NCBI GenBank assembly: GCA_032173965.1
Contig: CM063288.1
Coordinates: forward strand, 27,312,001 to 27,376,000
Direction: 5' to 3'
From: Sitta carolinensis
Lineage: Eukaryota; Chordata; Aves; Passeriformes; Sittidae
Length of the DNA stretch: 64,000 bases
A program made the translations under genes and the position numbers. The notes under the pieces were generated by a model that saw only the letters and a list, made by a program, of their open reading frames with translations, made no database searches and was not told where the DNA came from. Positions within the stretch are counted from its first letter, which is position 1. Each line of letters begins with the position of its first letter. Below are positions 12,867 through 26,900 of the stretch, piece after piece.

Positions 12867-15800
12867 AGAAAAAGAAAAAAAAGGCCCAAAAGCAAGTCCT
12901 GAAGTTTAAATGATTCCTGATATTTCTCTGGATCAAAACCAAAGTCACATGCCAGAGATGAATGGTTATTCTGGGGAATGCCTGATAGTCACTCTTCTCC
13001 CATTAAACTAAGAAGGCCTAATTGCTGCAGGAGACAATACATCACTTGTCTTCCTCACTCAAATTGCTTCTTCTTTGGAAGCCTTCTAGCTCAGAATCTC
13101 AGCACCTCTTCTGGTGATGTACTAGGTTAATGCTTGAATACTTCCTATGATTTTATGGATTTTGGATGCAAGCCAATGAGTTTGGCTCATTTTATCCCTT
13201 AATCCAGTGAACCATGCATATGATCTGAACTACGTATAACACTCCGTCTCTGAAAATCCTGATACAAAAAGTAAGTCCTGACTTATTTTCAGGCACAGAG
13301 ATGATTATGAGTGTTATCAGAAGCAAGAGGGAGACTGGCAAGTGAAGGAAGACTACAGCAAGGGTCAGGGCCGAGGGAAATATTCTGAGAGAGATCCTGA
13401 TGGTAGACTTCATATATTACTTAAGCTGGCAATTAATGACCTTTGTGTCTGCTGAGATGCAGAACTTAGGTTATTCCAGAAAATCTGTGGGTTATATGCA
13501 TGAAAATATGGTAATTGAAACAGCCCTGGCTCCTCCACAAGAGTATCACAGCTGCAGGAGTCTCTGCCAACTATGGAAACTTTCATTAGCCTTCCTAACA
13601 TCACAGGCCAACATTTATATAAATCTCTTGAGGGAGAAAAAAGAAGATATAAAATAGAATGTTTAACCTATTGACTCTATGAGCTATTTCAGCTGAAATG
13701 CCAAGAATGAATTATACAACTATCACTACCACAGTAGCATTCTCTTATAATTCAAATTCGGGGGTGGAGCTTTACAAAGCCTTTGTGTGAGCGAAATGTC
13801 CAAAGTGTCTGCATCAGCCTCACACCGCTTTTAAAACAGTGGCAGAGGTTTTACTTTCTTGAATAACTAGAAGTTGATCATGCAGAGAACACAGAGAAAA
13901 GTCACCAGTGAAAAAAAAAACCCCAAACAACCACCCCCCAAACAAAAGAACAGACATGCTGAAATCTGCAGGGAATCTGCACCACATTTTTATCACAGTG
14001 AAACAACTTTCAATTTAAGGAGAAACTTGTGTGCTACTTATGCAGAAACTTACACAAGTAAGTATTTGTGTGCAGATGTACAGCTCCTCTGGCTTCATGC
14101 AAGTCCTAGCAAGATCAAAGCCTTAAGAACATTATAATCTGCAAGCACTAAGGTGGAAGAAAGGGAAAACTGAGAAGGGACTGTATTCTAGTCTGTTCTT
14201 TTAAACGAGGCCTGCTTGTATTTACATTGATGGCAATGGATTTGTGGAACTCAGCAGAAGTATTATATTTATAACCCTTGGGATTTTTTACCCAGAAATA
14301 CTGCCTCCCAAAAGGTGGATAAAAGTAAACTTAAACTCACTCTGTTTCAATGTTGTGAGGCATGACCATGGAAGCTCCGTAAGCTAAGTGAGAAAGGGAT
14401 ATGATTTTGACTCTCTTACCAGCACATTGTAAATATGTCTGATTTTCAAACATGCAAATGAAATCCTCATGTTTTAGCCGTTTATGTGCAAATACTATCA
14501 AAGGCAACTCTACAGGACTTATTTGTTCAACTCTTTCCTCATATTTCCAGTGCATTACTCAGAGACTTCTGAATCTTCAGTCACTTCATAGCTACTAAGT
14601 TTGTTGCTGCCCAAATGGTAAGCCAAATACAAGATATCAAACAGAGCCATTGCAATCCTGTTTTAAAACAAGAGGGACTTGCCCAGGTACAGTGGCTGTC
14701 TGAGCATGACACTTTCTCTGCTGACATATGTAGACTGCGTGAGGCTTAGGCTGTTCGGTCACTAACTCTTTATGCAGTAAGTTATTTAGCTATATTTCCC
14801 AGAATAAAACCCAGTGATTTTTAAAAATAATTTCAACTGCTATTAAACTAAGTTTTCAATTTGACATGGGGATTTAGTGGTACTAAATACTGATGGAAGA
14901 TAAACAAATAAAGAGTGGAAGAATTTATAATAGTGTATTGATCCAATTATTTTCCTGCCTTAAGATGCATATGCTCATAAACATTTGATTTTGGGCACTC
15001 CCAGCACATATCACACTTGCAACAGCAGATATCTATGGTGAATAAAACTCTCATTGCAGTTTTTAATTCTTAAACTTGCAAAAGACAAACACATTATTTG
15101 TAAAATCCTGTACTTGTAAAACCAACTTAAATAAAAAATTTCCAGCTACACAGTAAATATGCAGAGCTTCAATTGATTTACTGAGTTGTATTTTGAGAAT
15201 TACTATAGTTTACCTTTGAGCACTCTGACACCAGAAAAAAGAATTTGATGACATTACTTTCTACAGCAAAATCATCAAGCTACTAAATTTTAAAACCCTG
15301 TGCTGTTATTAAGGACTAAAGATATTCATCACCAAGATACAGATTCATATAGACATGCAAATGCTCAAGCACAACGAGCAATTGAGATGTTAACAACGAA
15401 TATAAGGTAAAACTACTCAAGAAACAGGCACCTGGACAGTGCAACAGGTAAGGAACTGTTTCCCTTAAGGAGAGAGAGCAAAAGAAGTTCTGTGGTTAGA
15501 TGGTCTCTTCGCAATCTGTCTGCTGGGAGACACGAAGGATCTCCTGACCCACCTCATATTATAATCAGTTTTAAGTGCTTTACTGCTCCTGAAAGGGTGA
15601 TGAGACTATCTCCAGCCAAGGATATGGAGATGACTCACTCAAGCATATGGAATGCAGATAAAAGCAGACATACATTCATAGTAAAAAATAATTTACTCTT
15701 TTCAGGTCCTGCACTTTTAGGAATTGCTTTAAGTATTATAACATTTTTGGGCAGAAAATTATTTCTAAAGGGCATGTTTCTTCAATGGTTGCATTTTGTA

Positions 15801-16086
15801 CAGCAGCGATCATCCCAAAATGCTGTACTCCACAGCGTCAGTGTGTACAGGAACTACAAAGAGAAGACCAGCTGACAAAACAGTCAGTCTCTCTGCAAAA
15901 AAGTAAAAATGCTTCTTGTCAAACAAGATTCAGATTAGTCCTATCAATACCTGTCTGTGTACTTAACTTCATGCACAGAGTCAATACGTAATAAAGTTCA
16001 GTATGTGAATAGTGTTGGAAAGAGCAGAAATTAAATAAGTATGCAAATACAATTTTGGTTTGCATTGTACTGTTACTTGAACCTAC

Positions 16087-16150
16087 CTTTTCCTTGATAT
16101 TTACAGGAGAATTGATTTCTGCCATCTCTATTCAGAGGAGAGTAGTGTCT
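16087..16150 (-). CDS. SPATS2L: SPATS2L coding exon 1 (start codon exon)
   Basis: A 64-nt exon with 25 nt of 5' UTR (16126-16150) followed by the start codon at 16123-16125 and 13 codons, MAEINSPVNIKEK, ending in phase 0. Mammalian SPATS2L begins MAEL and reaches VKEK at the same length before the same exon boundary. The start context has G at -3 and G at +4, which is favourable. The 5' UTR piece has an in-frame TAG two codons before the ATG, so this ATG is the first possible start in this frame. The acceptor has a ten-T tract and reads CTCATTTCAG|AGAC (minus strand); the donor is AAG|GTAGGT. Further 5' UTR must come from one or more upstream exons. Confidence 0.95.
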
Positions 16151-19100
16151 CTGAAATGAGAAAAAAAAAATCAGAGATTAATTTGGAGGTTTTAGTCCCA
16201 ACCTGTCAAAGCTACACCTGTAATGACTAATTGCATATGCTTACCTGTAAGCATTAGAGAAACATAAGAATACAATATCCTACACAACAACACTCAATCC
16301 TGCCAAAAGGTAAAGCTCATCCAAATTTCCTACCTTTCCCAGATTAATTCTGCAAGCACACGTAAAAATGCCTTATAGCTATGAATCTGGATAGCAGGCA
16401 CATTTCTTCCAGCCATGTCTCCCATACCCTGTTCTGAGTACCTTAGATGAACTCAACAGCTCCTGTTTTCTCATCCACCAGCATCCTCAATTTTTGCCAA
16501 AATAATTTATCAATTAATGCAGTCCTAAAAAGCAGCTAAATGTGCCAGGAGGTTAGGCTGACAAGTGCTGCATGGCTGTGTGTTGTTTGTTTTTAATTCA
16601 AAACTAATTCAGAGGATTTAGTCACACAGCTCCTACTGAAACCTAACAGGGTCTGTAGATTTAAATCTCTAAGTCTTCTCTGAAAACTCGGGCACATGAA
16701 TGGAATTTGCATGTGATTAAGAAACCCTGCAATATGCTTTCTATTTCCAGTTATGTGGCTGCATAAGTGAGAGACATTCTACCACATGATGAAGAGTTAA
16801 CACAGGGAAAGGAGTCCCCTTGCCTAATCTTGCTTCCATCAAAACCAACTGCCTTAAACTTCGCTAAGGAACTAGAGCTGAATCTTCACATTTTGAAATT
16901 AAATTACACACAAAGGATTATAGCAATGACTAAGTCAAATGAAAGACAAGCTTGGTTTGGTCACTCTCTTAACTATTGTACACTGATAAAAAGGTGTAAG
17001 TACAGATATATGAGTTCATTCTAAGTTTTTAAGCTGGAGCACCTCCTTTACCCCATTTGAGCATTTGCTACGTGGACTGATATGTGTTCCTAAAATTCTC
17101 CTAAATCTCTTTTAATGCCCTTAAACAATCCTCCCTTAACTTCTTCTTTGACACACAGAAGTTTAGAAGAGTTCAAACTCCAGAAATCAAGCACTTCTCT
17201 TACAGTATTCACTGACAGCATTTAAATCTCACAATTAATTTCTGTATGCACCCATTTTCTAACTTCCGAAGAGATGAGAGCTGAGGAAGCATATGGGGGA
17301 GAGATAATAGGAAGAAGAAAAAGAACTTCATTTGAGTTTTGGTCTGATGAAGAGCCAAAAGAAATCATTTCCATTGCCAGCTATTAAAAAGATGTGCTTG
17401 AAATTAGTAAGGCTGCTTGTGCCATCTCCATTTTACTATACCATGTGCAGATGCTCTATTGGAACTTAAATACCTTTAACCTGTATTAACGCAGTGGCTC
17501 GAATGCTTATCAAAGACTGAAGTTTCACTATGTCTGATAAGCCTTCAGGGCAACTGGGCCACTGTGTCACTCTGAAGGCCTTATTGTCTGCTCATATCCC
17601 AGAGTGGAAGGTTGCCCTTCCTGCCCCTCCTCACATCAAAAAACAAAGAGCTCAAATTAGTTTTTTTGTCAAGCCTACCCAAAGGCTAGAAGCAGAATTA
17701 AAAACATCTGGACAAAGCAGTCAGGAAGCTCACACAGAAGGTAAGTTAAGGGCAATTCCATTTCCAGTACTGAGTGTGTTTCAATAACAAAAGAAAGGTG
17801 TTGAGAAATGCCTATAGCCTGTAGTCCCTACACATCTTTTTTTTTAATGTACTTCTTGTCTTTTGCTGTCAGCTATTTCTCATGCCAAAGGGGCAAAGAA
17901 CATGAGATACAGATAACCAATTTTGCCATGTAGACTGGTAAAGTCAGCTCTAAAGTTACCCTAAGTCTTCATCTCCCTTATCGCTCCTCATAAAAGCATG
18001 GCTTCTACCTGGTGACATCAAACACATGCTGGACAGGTCCTATTCTCTGTTTAAGACATAACTGTACGGTAAGGAATAGTTAAGGAATTCGACCGGTTTG
18101 CTCTTGATCTAGTACCGAGCAGATTTTGTAATGTTAGAGACAACTGATCAATGCACTCCTGCTTACTGATTCAAATACACTCAATCTGATCCAGCACCCC
18201 ATAACAACATTAACAAAAAAAAGTAGAATCTGTTCCTGAAGAACCAAACACAACACAGAAACAAGCTCACTAAGAGAGCTAACAAACTCTTCTGGCCCTA
18301 AAAGTTTATTAATCTAAAAAAAACCCAGTAAGTAATGGGAAAAGATCTTTGTCACTTTAAATCCTCAGGTTCTTCTTCAACTTAGGTTATCAATTTTGTA
18401 CCAAAACTGTACATTTTAAAACTGCATCTTGTATGAAGCAAATTAATCCAAATAATGTCACTTTGTGAAAGCCTCATGCCTCTCAACTAAGGTTTCTTCA
18501 GAGTTATTAGCTAAATAATTCTTGAAATTTAAATTAATTTTGCTGATTAAACCCTACTACTTAACTAATTCTACTCTTTGTAGCAATACTCTGACTTGAT
18601 ATAAAACCAGGCATAAAAACTTCATTCAACACCTTCCCAGAATTTGATGTACCTCTTCTTTGCTGTACACTGCAGGTGTTACTATGATTATAGCCTTCCA
18701 CCAATAAATGTGGTGCTGACTCAGCTAGCTTGCAACTGCAAGCTGTTTCAAAAAGACCTGGCATGCTACATGAAACATACCCTCTGCTTCTTTCTTCTTT
18801 CTCTCTTTTTTCTTCCCCTTTAAAGATAAAGAACTTAGAGGACACCAGCTTTTACAAATGGACCCATTTCTTTGTACTTCACACACTTCATTAATATGCA
18901 TATTACAACTGTCAAAATGAAGATGCTTAAACTGAGTTGGAGCTATTTTTCATTCACCTTCTCCAAGGACAGATAGTTGAAATAACATGCATAAAACACT
19001 TACTCATTTATATAACTCAGTCCAGCACTGCTTGTTACATAAAATACAGATGATACATTAAAAAGAAAATGTCAATGCTGCACTAATTTTTAAAAGCATC

Positions 19101-21135
19101 ATCTTTTACGGCTATACTTAATAGCTAAGAAATTTAATTTTCTCATTGTAGCACCAACTGATTTATTGACTTAACTAGTGTTTTTTCTCTGGTGTTATTT
19201 TAATCTAAGTATTTAACAATTACTTAGTTTCTAATCCTGTGGCAAAAGACTATAGCACAATCATAGTTTTATGAACAAAATAGTCCCACTGAAGTTTACA
19301 AGCTTTATCTCCAGGCTTGGATCTAAATTTGAGCTGCTACATTCTTACCCTGAGTTCTTCAGCAAAGCTTCTTTCTGTGCCAGTTGTTGAACATCAAAAT
19401 AGGACCTTCAGCTGAGCCCTAAAGGCACCTAAAGCCAGTGGAGGACACTACATATCACTGATATGCACACAAAAGATTGTTTGGAGAAAGATCTCTGACA
19501 GAAGATTTTCTGCACTGGCCAAGATTAAGTTAATACAAGTACTAAATTTAAACAATAAAAACCATACTGTATATGAGAGATTCTCATCTTGAATGTCAGC
19601 TTACATGCTTTGTATTTCTTTACCATCTCCTGCTTGCATTTCTGCTCCTGAAATGTCACTGCAAATCATGCCAGAGTTCCAAGAAAAAAAAATAATGAAA
19701 AAAACCCCAACAAACTACAAAATCCCTTATATAAATGGGTCATTAATTTCTGGTACAAATTTCCAAATGTACTACCTGGACCAGGAGATCACTCTCAGTT
19801 TCTCATTATATCCTGACCTCAAATACTGACAGGGTGTTTTTTCCAAAGCTATTACACACATCCAAATGAGACATTTCACTTGCCTTGTAAAACGAAACCT
19901 TTCAATAGCATTCAAGGGAATGCTACACAGAAGACTGGACTACTTATGGCAGAGTTTTACTTCACTCCCCTACCAAATGAAGCAATTCATGTTAGTCTAT
20001 GCAGGTTTAAGTTACCATGAACCTGAACCAGGGCATCTACAGTGCTGGCACATGCTTTGTCCTGCTGACCTTAACTGTAAGCACCAACGCCCAGCAGGCA
20101 GACAGTTACAGGAACGACCTTTAACCACTGCAGAAAAATATGTCAGAGCTCACCTGTCACAGCCTTTACATGTGGCTGCTTGCCCAGCCTTTATAGTTTC
20201 CTTTTGGTCTCCAAGGAGCAGTGAAATCCCACTGCTGCTGTGTTAAGCTTCCAAAGAATGCCTCCCCCCTTTGCACTGGTCCCAGCATCAGAGGTGTTTG
20301 GCCCACAGCCAGCCCCTCAGGTAAAGCTGACAAACACTCCATTCCATACAACATTATGGATGGGTGGCACTGCCTGCATCTCAAGCATCAAAGAATCACA
20401 ACAACAACTCTATGTCTTGCCACTGCTGCAAAACCTGGCACATGTAAATTCCACACTTCAAAACTGTCAGATGCTCCCACTCATAACAACAACAAAAGTC
20501 TCTTTGCAAATACATGGAGAGGAAGAGTAGCTTATAAAAGTGTAAGAGCTGCCAGAAAGATACAATTTGTGAAAATACCCTGTCCCAGTAAAGTCTATCA
20601 GAGTGGAGACTGTGACACCTGCTTCACCACTTCTGACATCTGAAAACATAACTTTAGCAAGGGGATCAGAAAATTCCCCATTAAACAGCACATAATGATC
20701 TGGTGTTGGGAGGATTACCCATCTGTAGGCTTATGGATGAATGCTTTATCACACCCCAAAAATGAAATAGTTCCTCATCTGCCCACTGCAACTGTTTCGT
20801 TTTATAAGGAAATATTACCCCAGCGAACCAAGAATTCCAGGTCTAACTGATGTGACCTTTGCCAATGCTTCTCTAATCCCAGTCACTGAGTGAGCTTTGT
20901 CTATTAAAAGAGAAACTAGAGTTTACAATTTTATTATTCAATTTTTTTCATAAAGTAGAACAACATCAGATTACAAATTTTAATTATTTTCTATTTTTAA
21001 TTACAGATAATTTTCTCATTTCCAAATAGTTCAGTTAAAATCTCCCAGCTCCAAAAAGCTAGACAGGTATGGGCAGAAGAAAGGAATCGCAATTTTAGAG
21101 GAACTTCAAAAAATTAGAAAAAAATGCTAAGTACT

Positions 21136-21447
21136 TGTGCTAGTTTTGGCTGGGATTTAGTTATTTTTTTTCACAGTAGCTACAACACAGGGATGCTGTA
21201 GTTACTGCCAGCATTTCTTATACAGCGTCAAGACATTTTCTGCCTCTCACCCCACCCCAGCAGCGAAGAGGCTGAGTGGCACAAGAAATTGGGAGGGGAC
21301 AGAGCCAGGACAGCTGAGCCAAGGGATATTCCATATCATATGATGTCAGGCTCAGCATACAAAGCCACTCAAAGCTCACTCCCATGGGAAGGCAGTGAAT
21401 GAGCAGCTGTGTAGTGCTTAGTTGCTGGCTGGGATTAAACCATGACA
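21136..21447 (+). mobile_element. solo LTR, avian ERVL-like, internally deleted
   Basis: Starts TGTGCTAGTTTTGGCTGGGA and ends GGGATTAAACCATGACA, with canonical TG...CA termini. The middle contains landmarks of a common avian ERVL-type LTR: CTCACCCCACCCCAGCAGCG, GGGAGGGGACAGAGCCAGGA, GGATATTCCATATCATATGA and CAGCATACAAAGCC, the last being a decayed TATA box. Compared with the 540-bp relative at 30384-30923 it lacks roughly 200 bp of the 3' half. The flanks GTACT and GTATC could be a degraded 5-bp target duplication. No internal retroviral genes are attached. It lies antisense to SPATS2L in intron 1. The family name is from memory and was not checked against a repeat library. Confidence 0.85.
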
Positions 21448-23942
21448 GTATCTAATGAGATTGTAGCAGCCTGCACTATGCTTTCATCTTCTCTATTTCT
21501 ACCTTCTCTACAGAGTTACATGTCATTTTCAAACGGGATTCTATCCATCCATATATATTCTATTACACTGCCTTGCCTGCAGACTTCCACATGCCTCAGG
21601 TAAAAGCAAGAACAGCAGAATCAGAGACACATGGCCTCCATTTCACATTTGTTTCTTGTTATAAATAAATGCTACTAGAGAGCTGCACATGAAGCCCGAG
21701 ATGAACACAATTTTTCTGATGTAGTTTTAAGTTAATATTTTTATACCAGAAAGACTAAAAAAACTCAGAGAGTGAGATTCCAAAATTCAAGAATTTCAGA
21801 AAGGAATTATTTTGGTTCTCATTCTGATTTTGTTTAAACAGAAGAAAAAATTAATTAGGTCAAACGGGCAAAAATCTGCAAGCCACTGATTGTGAAACTG
21901 CAAGAAATACCGGGATTCATACGTTTGTCTTCAGTAACTTGAGATTAGCAATGGGTATGATTTTCTATTTCCTGTAGTCTCATGCATAAAGATAAACATA
22001 ATTAAATGTATAAACATAACCAGAGCCAGGAGCACCCAGGACATATTAACAAGTGTCTTCACAGCAGTCCTTTTAGCCTTTTGTGCCACTAGGAATGAAT
22101 ACACCTAGTAAAACCAACATAAAATGCTATTAATACATAACTGGTGTTTTCCAGTACTGTTTTATATCTTTCTAATGACTGCATGTAGAAATTTTCTACC
22201 CCTACCATCATTTAGTAGCTCCTGGTTTTTAGAAGTTTGAGATAAGCCACTTCAGACTAGTTAAGCACCCAGATAAGTTTCATGACATCTGAGGCCTTAA
22301 AAATCCTTTCCTTTAAATGCCTGCATAAACATATGTATGGGAGTGCACACACATTCCAGAATATCCCCCATTTGCAGAATCCAGTCCCACTACCATCGCT
22401 GGTCGCGCTTGTCTCAGTCACAGAATGCAGCTGTTGGCTCTGCATTCTCCCTCTTGCTCAGCTACTGCAGCCAGACTCTCTACTGGTCACCACACTCTGC
22501 CTGAAACCTATTGGCTGCAGATCTGCAAACAGGATGCAGGAAATAAAACGTCTCACTGATTCCACATGTAGCTCTAGATTCCTACAGAAAGCAGGCTTAC
22601 GCTCCCCCATTTATCACCTCCTCCTGAGGATTTCTGAAATGTCTGACTACACTGTCTGAGGAAGAAGCAGATGTCTCAGATCTACAGCCTTGCAGGCTGC
22701 TTGCTTGGAAATGGGCAGTAAGGGATAAAGGTTTGGAAAATGTGCACTGGCACATCAGGAACTCAGTTATGCTATTTAACATATCTGAGAGACTGAAGAC
22801 CTATCTGCCAAAACAAAAAAAAGAGGACAAAGGTGAGAGTGGGTATGTGAGGAAGTCCTTAGCACCTGGGTCAGTGTCCCGTCTTCTATCCTCCTCAGAC
22901 TTCTGCCAAGGGCTGGGATGGCTCTAAGCAGGTACCACAGACACAATGCCACGTCCAGTCAGTGTTGCAACAAAATGGTTAGGCACCAGTAAGTTCTGTA
23001 CCTCATTCTGATAAAACCCATTGCTCTTTGACCTTGTTATGCTCCCCCCTCCCTAAGCAGAGATGGTACCATTCATGTAACCCAGGGAGAGCCTGTCCTT
23101 CTCCCCTCTTGTCAGCTGACTTGCTTCCCTCTCCCAGTTCCAGTCTGTGAGAAGCCAGAGCACTGCTTATGTGGGCTCCACAGGCATTTGTGTTTTCACA
23201 GAGATGTGGTGTGTGAGGGATCCTCCCTGCACTTGGGTGTTGCAGCTCCACTGTATGAGAATCCTGTAGAGGAACAGCCCAGCTCTTACCAAGGTCACAT
23301 TAAGAGAGGGTCAAAAAAAGGCTACTGACTGGCATCTTCCTCAAACTCTATTAATATTTCATCCAAACAGTTTACAGTATTCAGTGATATAACCATATTT
23401 TTTAATAGTGACATCACAAAAGAATCTGGCTGTATTTTCTATCACTGGTCCACAGAACAACAATTCACCCTTGGTTACAAGCAAGGCTGCTAGCAAACCT
23501 TCTTCCTGTATAGTCTTTGAATGCTGGGTCTGTCCTATCGAAGCAAAGCTCTTTAATTCCAATTTCAATGTGGCTTCCCCAGACTCTGGTGTCACTGTAC
23601 GAGCTCATGACAAGTGATTGACACCCTCTAACAGTGACCACAGTTACCACCTCAGAGAGCTGGAAGTGGAACAACTGCTACCTCTGTAGAACACAGCTTG
23701 GGCTGAGAAGGATCCAAACCAGCAGTTTATATTAAGGTCATTAATGCCATCCTGCACCAAAACAATGGAGATTAATTAAAAAGCACATAAAGAAAGGCCA
23801 GCTCTGCATTGTTGAGAGCAACTTATTGGAATGAAGAACAGAGCTGCAGGGGGGACAAATGCAAGTCCTGTGTAGAGCTGTGCATCCACGTTTCAACAGA
23901 CAGGCACCAGTACAAAGTAAATACTCTGTAACTGCTGACAAA

Positions 23943-23970
23943 AATATATATGTGTGTGTGTATTTATATA
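23943..23970. repeat. TA/TG microsatellite
   Basis: A short alternating TA then TG run ending in TTTATATA. Intronic. Confidence 0.85.
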
Positions 23971-26900
23971 GGCAAGCACATAGACATACAAAGAATGAAT
24001 AAAATGCTTTATGAAATAATCATACTTTTAAGTAAAATACATTTGAAAATAAACTAAGTACCATTATATCTTAAAAAATAGCATTCAAAACACTGAAAAT
24101 CATCCCCAAAATACATGTGACATACACTTCTTAAACAAAACCTAGGAATTCAGATTTTAAAAAAAAGTCAAATTTCTGTCTTGTTGCATAGCAGTAGGCT
24201 TTTCTGTGAAAGGATATTTTACAGGATAGAAGAGCTATTTCCTAGAGAACATTCAAGGGACTTAAGCACAACCTCTCAAAATCCCTCCCACCCTCCTTCC
24301 ATACTGATTAGTAGCCAAACATTTATTTTCAAGCCAGATCCTTCCTAAAACTGCGCAACTTGCCATGTGAAGCAGCGAGTCAGTAATCTAAAGCCAACGG
24401 TTTCCCACCTAAACTATTGTACATATGTGTCTGAACTCCCTACTAGGAGGGGTTTTGTCACCTGAACAACTATCAGACATATTGCTAAAAGTCTGAGTGG
24501 TCAAATGCACATGTAGCTCTAAACTGAGGTGACAGCATTTCCTACTGCTCTTCTTTTTGACCCATCCAATTTATACCGCACATTTACCAAGGAAGGGAAC
24601 ACTCAGCAACACCAACTCTAGTCCACATTAAGAAGCTATAGTGAACTACAAAAATACCAAAAGGTTGAACAGCATAAGGTAGAAAGCCTCCCAACAATTT
24701 TTCATTTCGTAGTAGGAAATTATCAACTCATTAAAATCTTTGGAACTTTGGAAAACTTTAGAAAAAAATTAGGAGTTCTGTCCTATAAATGTTTATATAA
24801 AGAACATGAAACAGCTCACACAGAAGAAACAGAAAAAACATCCCAGCAGCCAAGTGACAAGGGAATGTCTCCAGACTACAGACACTGAAGATCTAGTGCC
24901 TGTTCCAAACCCCGCTGCTGCTACACTAGCAGAGTACTTTAAACACCTAGACCATTCTTAAAAGAAAAAGATTTTCTCTAAAGATTTTTATTTCCATCAA
25001 ACACATCTATTAGCCTCCTAGAACTAGGTAAGAGCCACCAAAGGCATATCCTCACTCCAGAGCTCCAAAGGTAGAAAACCCAGCACCACTGCATAACTAT
25101 CACAACCGCCCAGTGGCTGCTCAGGATAAAGTATCTACTCGCTAGCTTCTGATGCTCCCCACTTCAGGGACTGCACCCAGGGGTTCTATATCCTCCCCAC
25201 TCTGCAGAAAAATGTTGCTGGAACCCTAGAGCCTCTATTCTTCTGGCTGGCATCCTAGAGGAACATCTGCAGAGCATCACTGTGATTCAGCATAATCTGA
25301 ATTCCTGGTTTTACTACCTATATCATACTAGTAGAGCTGAGCCAAACTGACAATAGATGAATTCAGCTACATGGACAGCAAAATGGTTCTCTGATAGGCA
25401 GGAGGGAGAGATGGGGGTTCTGGAAAAAAAAATTCAGACTGAGGAAACTCACTTTCCACAGTAAGACTTGCCAAAATAAACAGCAGCTCTTGCTCTTCCT
25501 CAAGAGCCTCAAAATATCTTCCTAAGCATACTGATAAAGAGCAGTGAAATAGAAAAACCAATCTACTCAAATTCTACATCTGTATGACCCTCCTGCAAAA
25601 CAACAAAAGAGGTTAACTTTCAGTTTTTACAAATGAGGTATACTATCTTCCAAGCTGTTCTAGCCAGGGACTTGAGCTATTAAGCTATTTATGCTGGCTC
25701 CTATTTCAGCTCAGAGCAGGGTGCCAAAAGACAGCGTCGGTTCATTTGCTTCTGCGGTTGCCCAAAATGAGAACTGCTACAAGAGCATGGCATGGGAATG
25801 CTAACAGGGAAGTATGTAAAGTGGGAGCATTACTTGCCTCAATCACAGTGGTTTCTCTAAACAGTAACAGCAGAAATACAAAAGTGAATGTCAGGAAGTG
25901 TTCAAATTCACACTTGTTTTGGACATCAAGAAATAAATTATCACAAGGAATCAAACTTCTACCAGCAGACAGGTACAGTACAGCAAATCCTCAATCTTGG
26001 AATAAACCTCAAGTTCAAAGATGGTCTGGGGCTATTCTGATTTCAGCTTTCTTTCTATTAAGTATTTGAAGTCCACATCACCTTTCCTTCTTGCTCAGAC
26101 ATCTCTGAAAAAACAGTTTACTGTTGCTAGATATGCAAGGCTGAATCTCAGCAAATATCCTTTGAAGAGCTACATGGACTTAAACCAGCTTCTTGCTGGT
26201 CCCACAGGAGCCCCCCAGCTGCAGACAGAGAAGGAGAAGTCATCAGAGCTGCCCTGACCAAGCACACAAGGAAGCAGCACAGTCATGATGAGTTAGCAAG
26301 TTTACAGCGAGTTTGGGGAAAGGAAGCACTTTAACAGAGCTCTGAAAGAGCTCCCTGAATACAGGATTTCTAATGAGAACTGATAAAGCCAGGTACTCAA
26401 CTGGAGGCACGACAAACCTGAAGAAGCCTTAGTGTGGGAAACCTCAGGTAAGTAACTTATATTCAAAGTATAGGTTAAGCATACTTTATGACTCAGTGAG
26501 GTTGTGTATATGCTTGAAGGTAAACACCCGATTTAAATGTGCCAAAACAGTCTGAACGTTCCAAAGCCAAACACTGAAATTAAATGCAGCCTTTCATTTT
26601 CTATAACCAAGTCATCTCATATAGCTCCTTTGAAGAAGATGCAAATTTTTCCTTGAACAATATTTAAATTATTATATATTATATACATATGTACACACAA
26701 AATATATGCACATAAAAGCTTTAACAAATGTTTACAAGTTTCTCTAATAAAATCACCTGATGTATTATTCACAATCAACAGACACAGGCCCAGCAGTATT
26801 GCCGTATTAACAGTACCTGTAGAGTCAGACATTACACTGTCACCACCACTGATATTTTGATATTCTCAGATTTACAACAAATGCTAGTCTTCCTCTCCAT

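Larger units (their letters stand above)
5643..16086 (-). other. SPATS2L: SPATS2L intron between coding exons 1 and 2
   Basis: A 10.4-kb phase-0 intron bounded by AAG|GTAGGT and TTTTACTTACAG on the minus strand. It contains a 43-bp minisatellite (8141-8269), a TA-rich microsatellite (9010-9049) and a 32-base poly(A) tract (12833-12864). I see no coding exon or recognisable transposon in the rest. The open frames of 60-127 codons in this span look like chance frames. Confidence 0.85.

Noticed and set aside
15492..15875. 127-codon plus-strand open frame antisense within the SPATS2L intron
   Set aside because: No ATG-led conserved sequence or domain; AT-rich intronic composition; most likely a chance frame.
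26436..26460. Strong plus-strand splice donor CTCAG|GTAAGTAAC
   Set aside because: It is antisense to SPATS2L and no matching acceptor or open frame makes an exon; isolated donors of this quality occur by chance.
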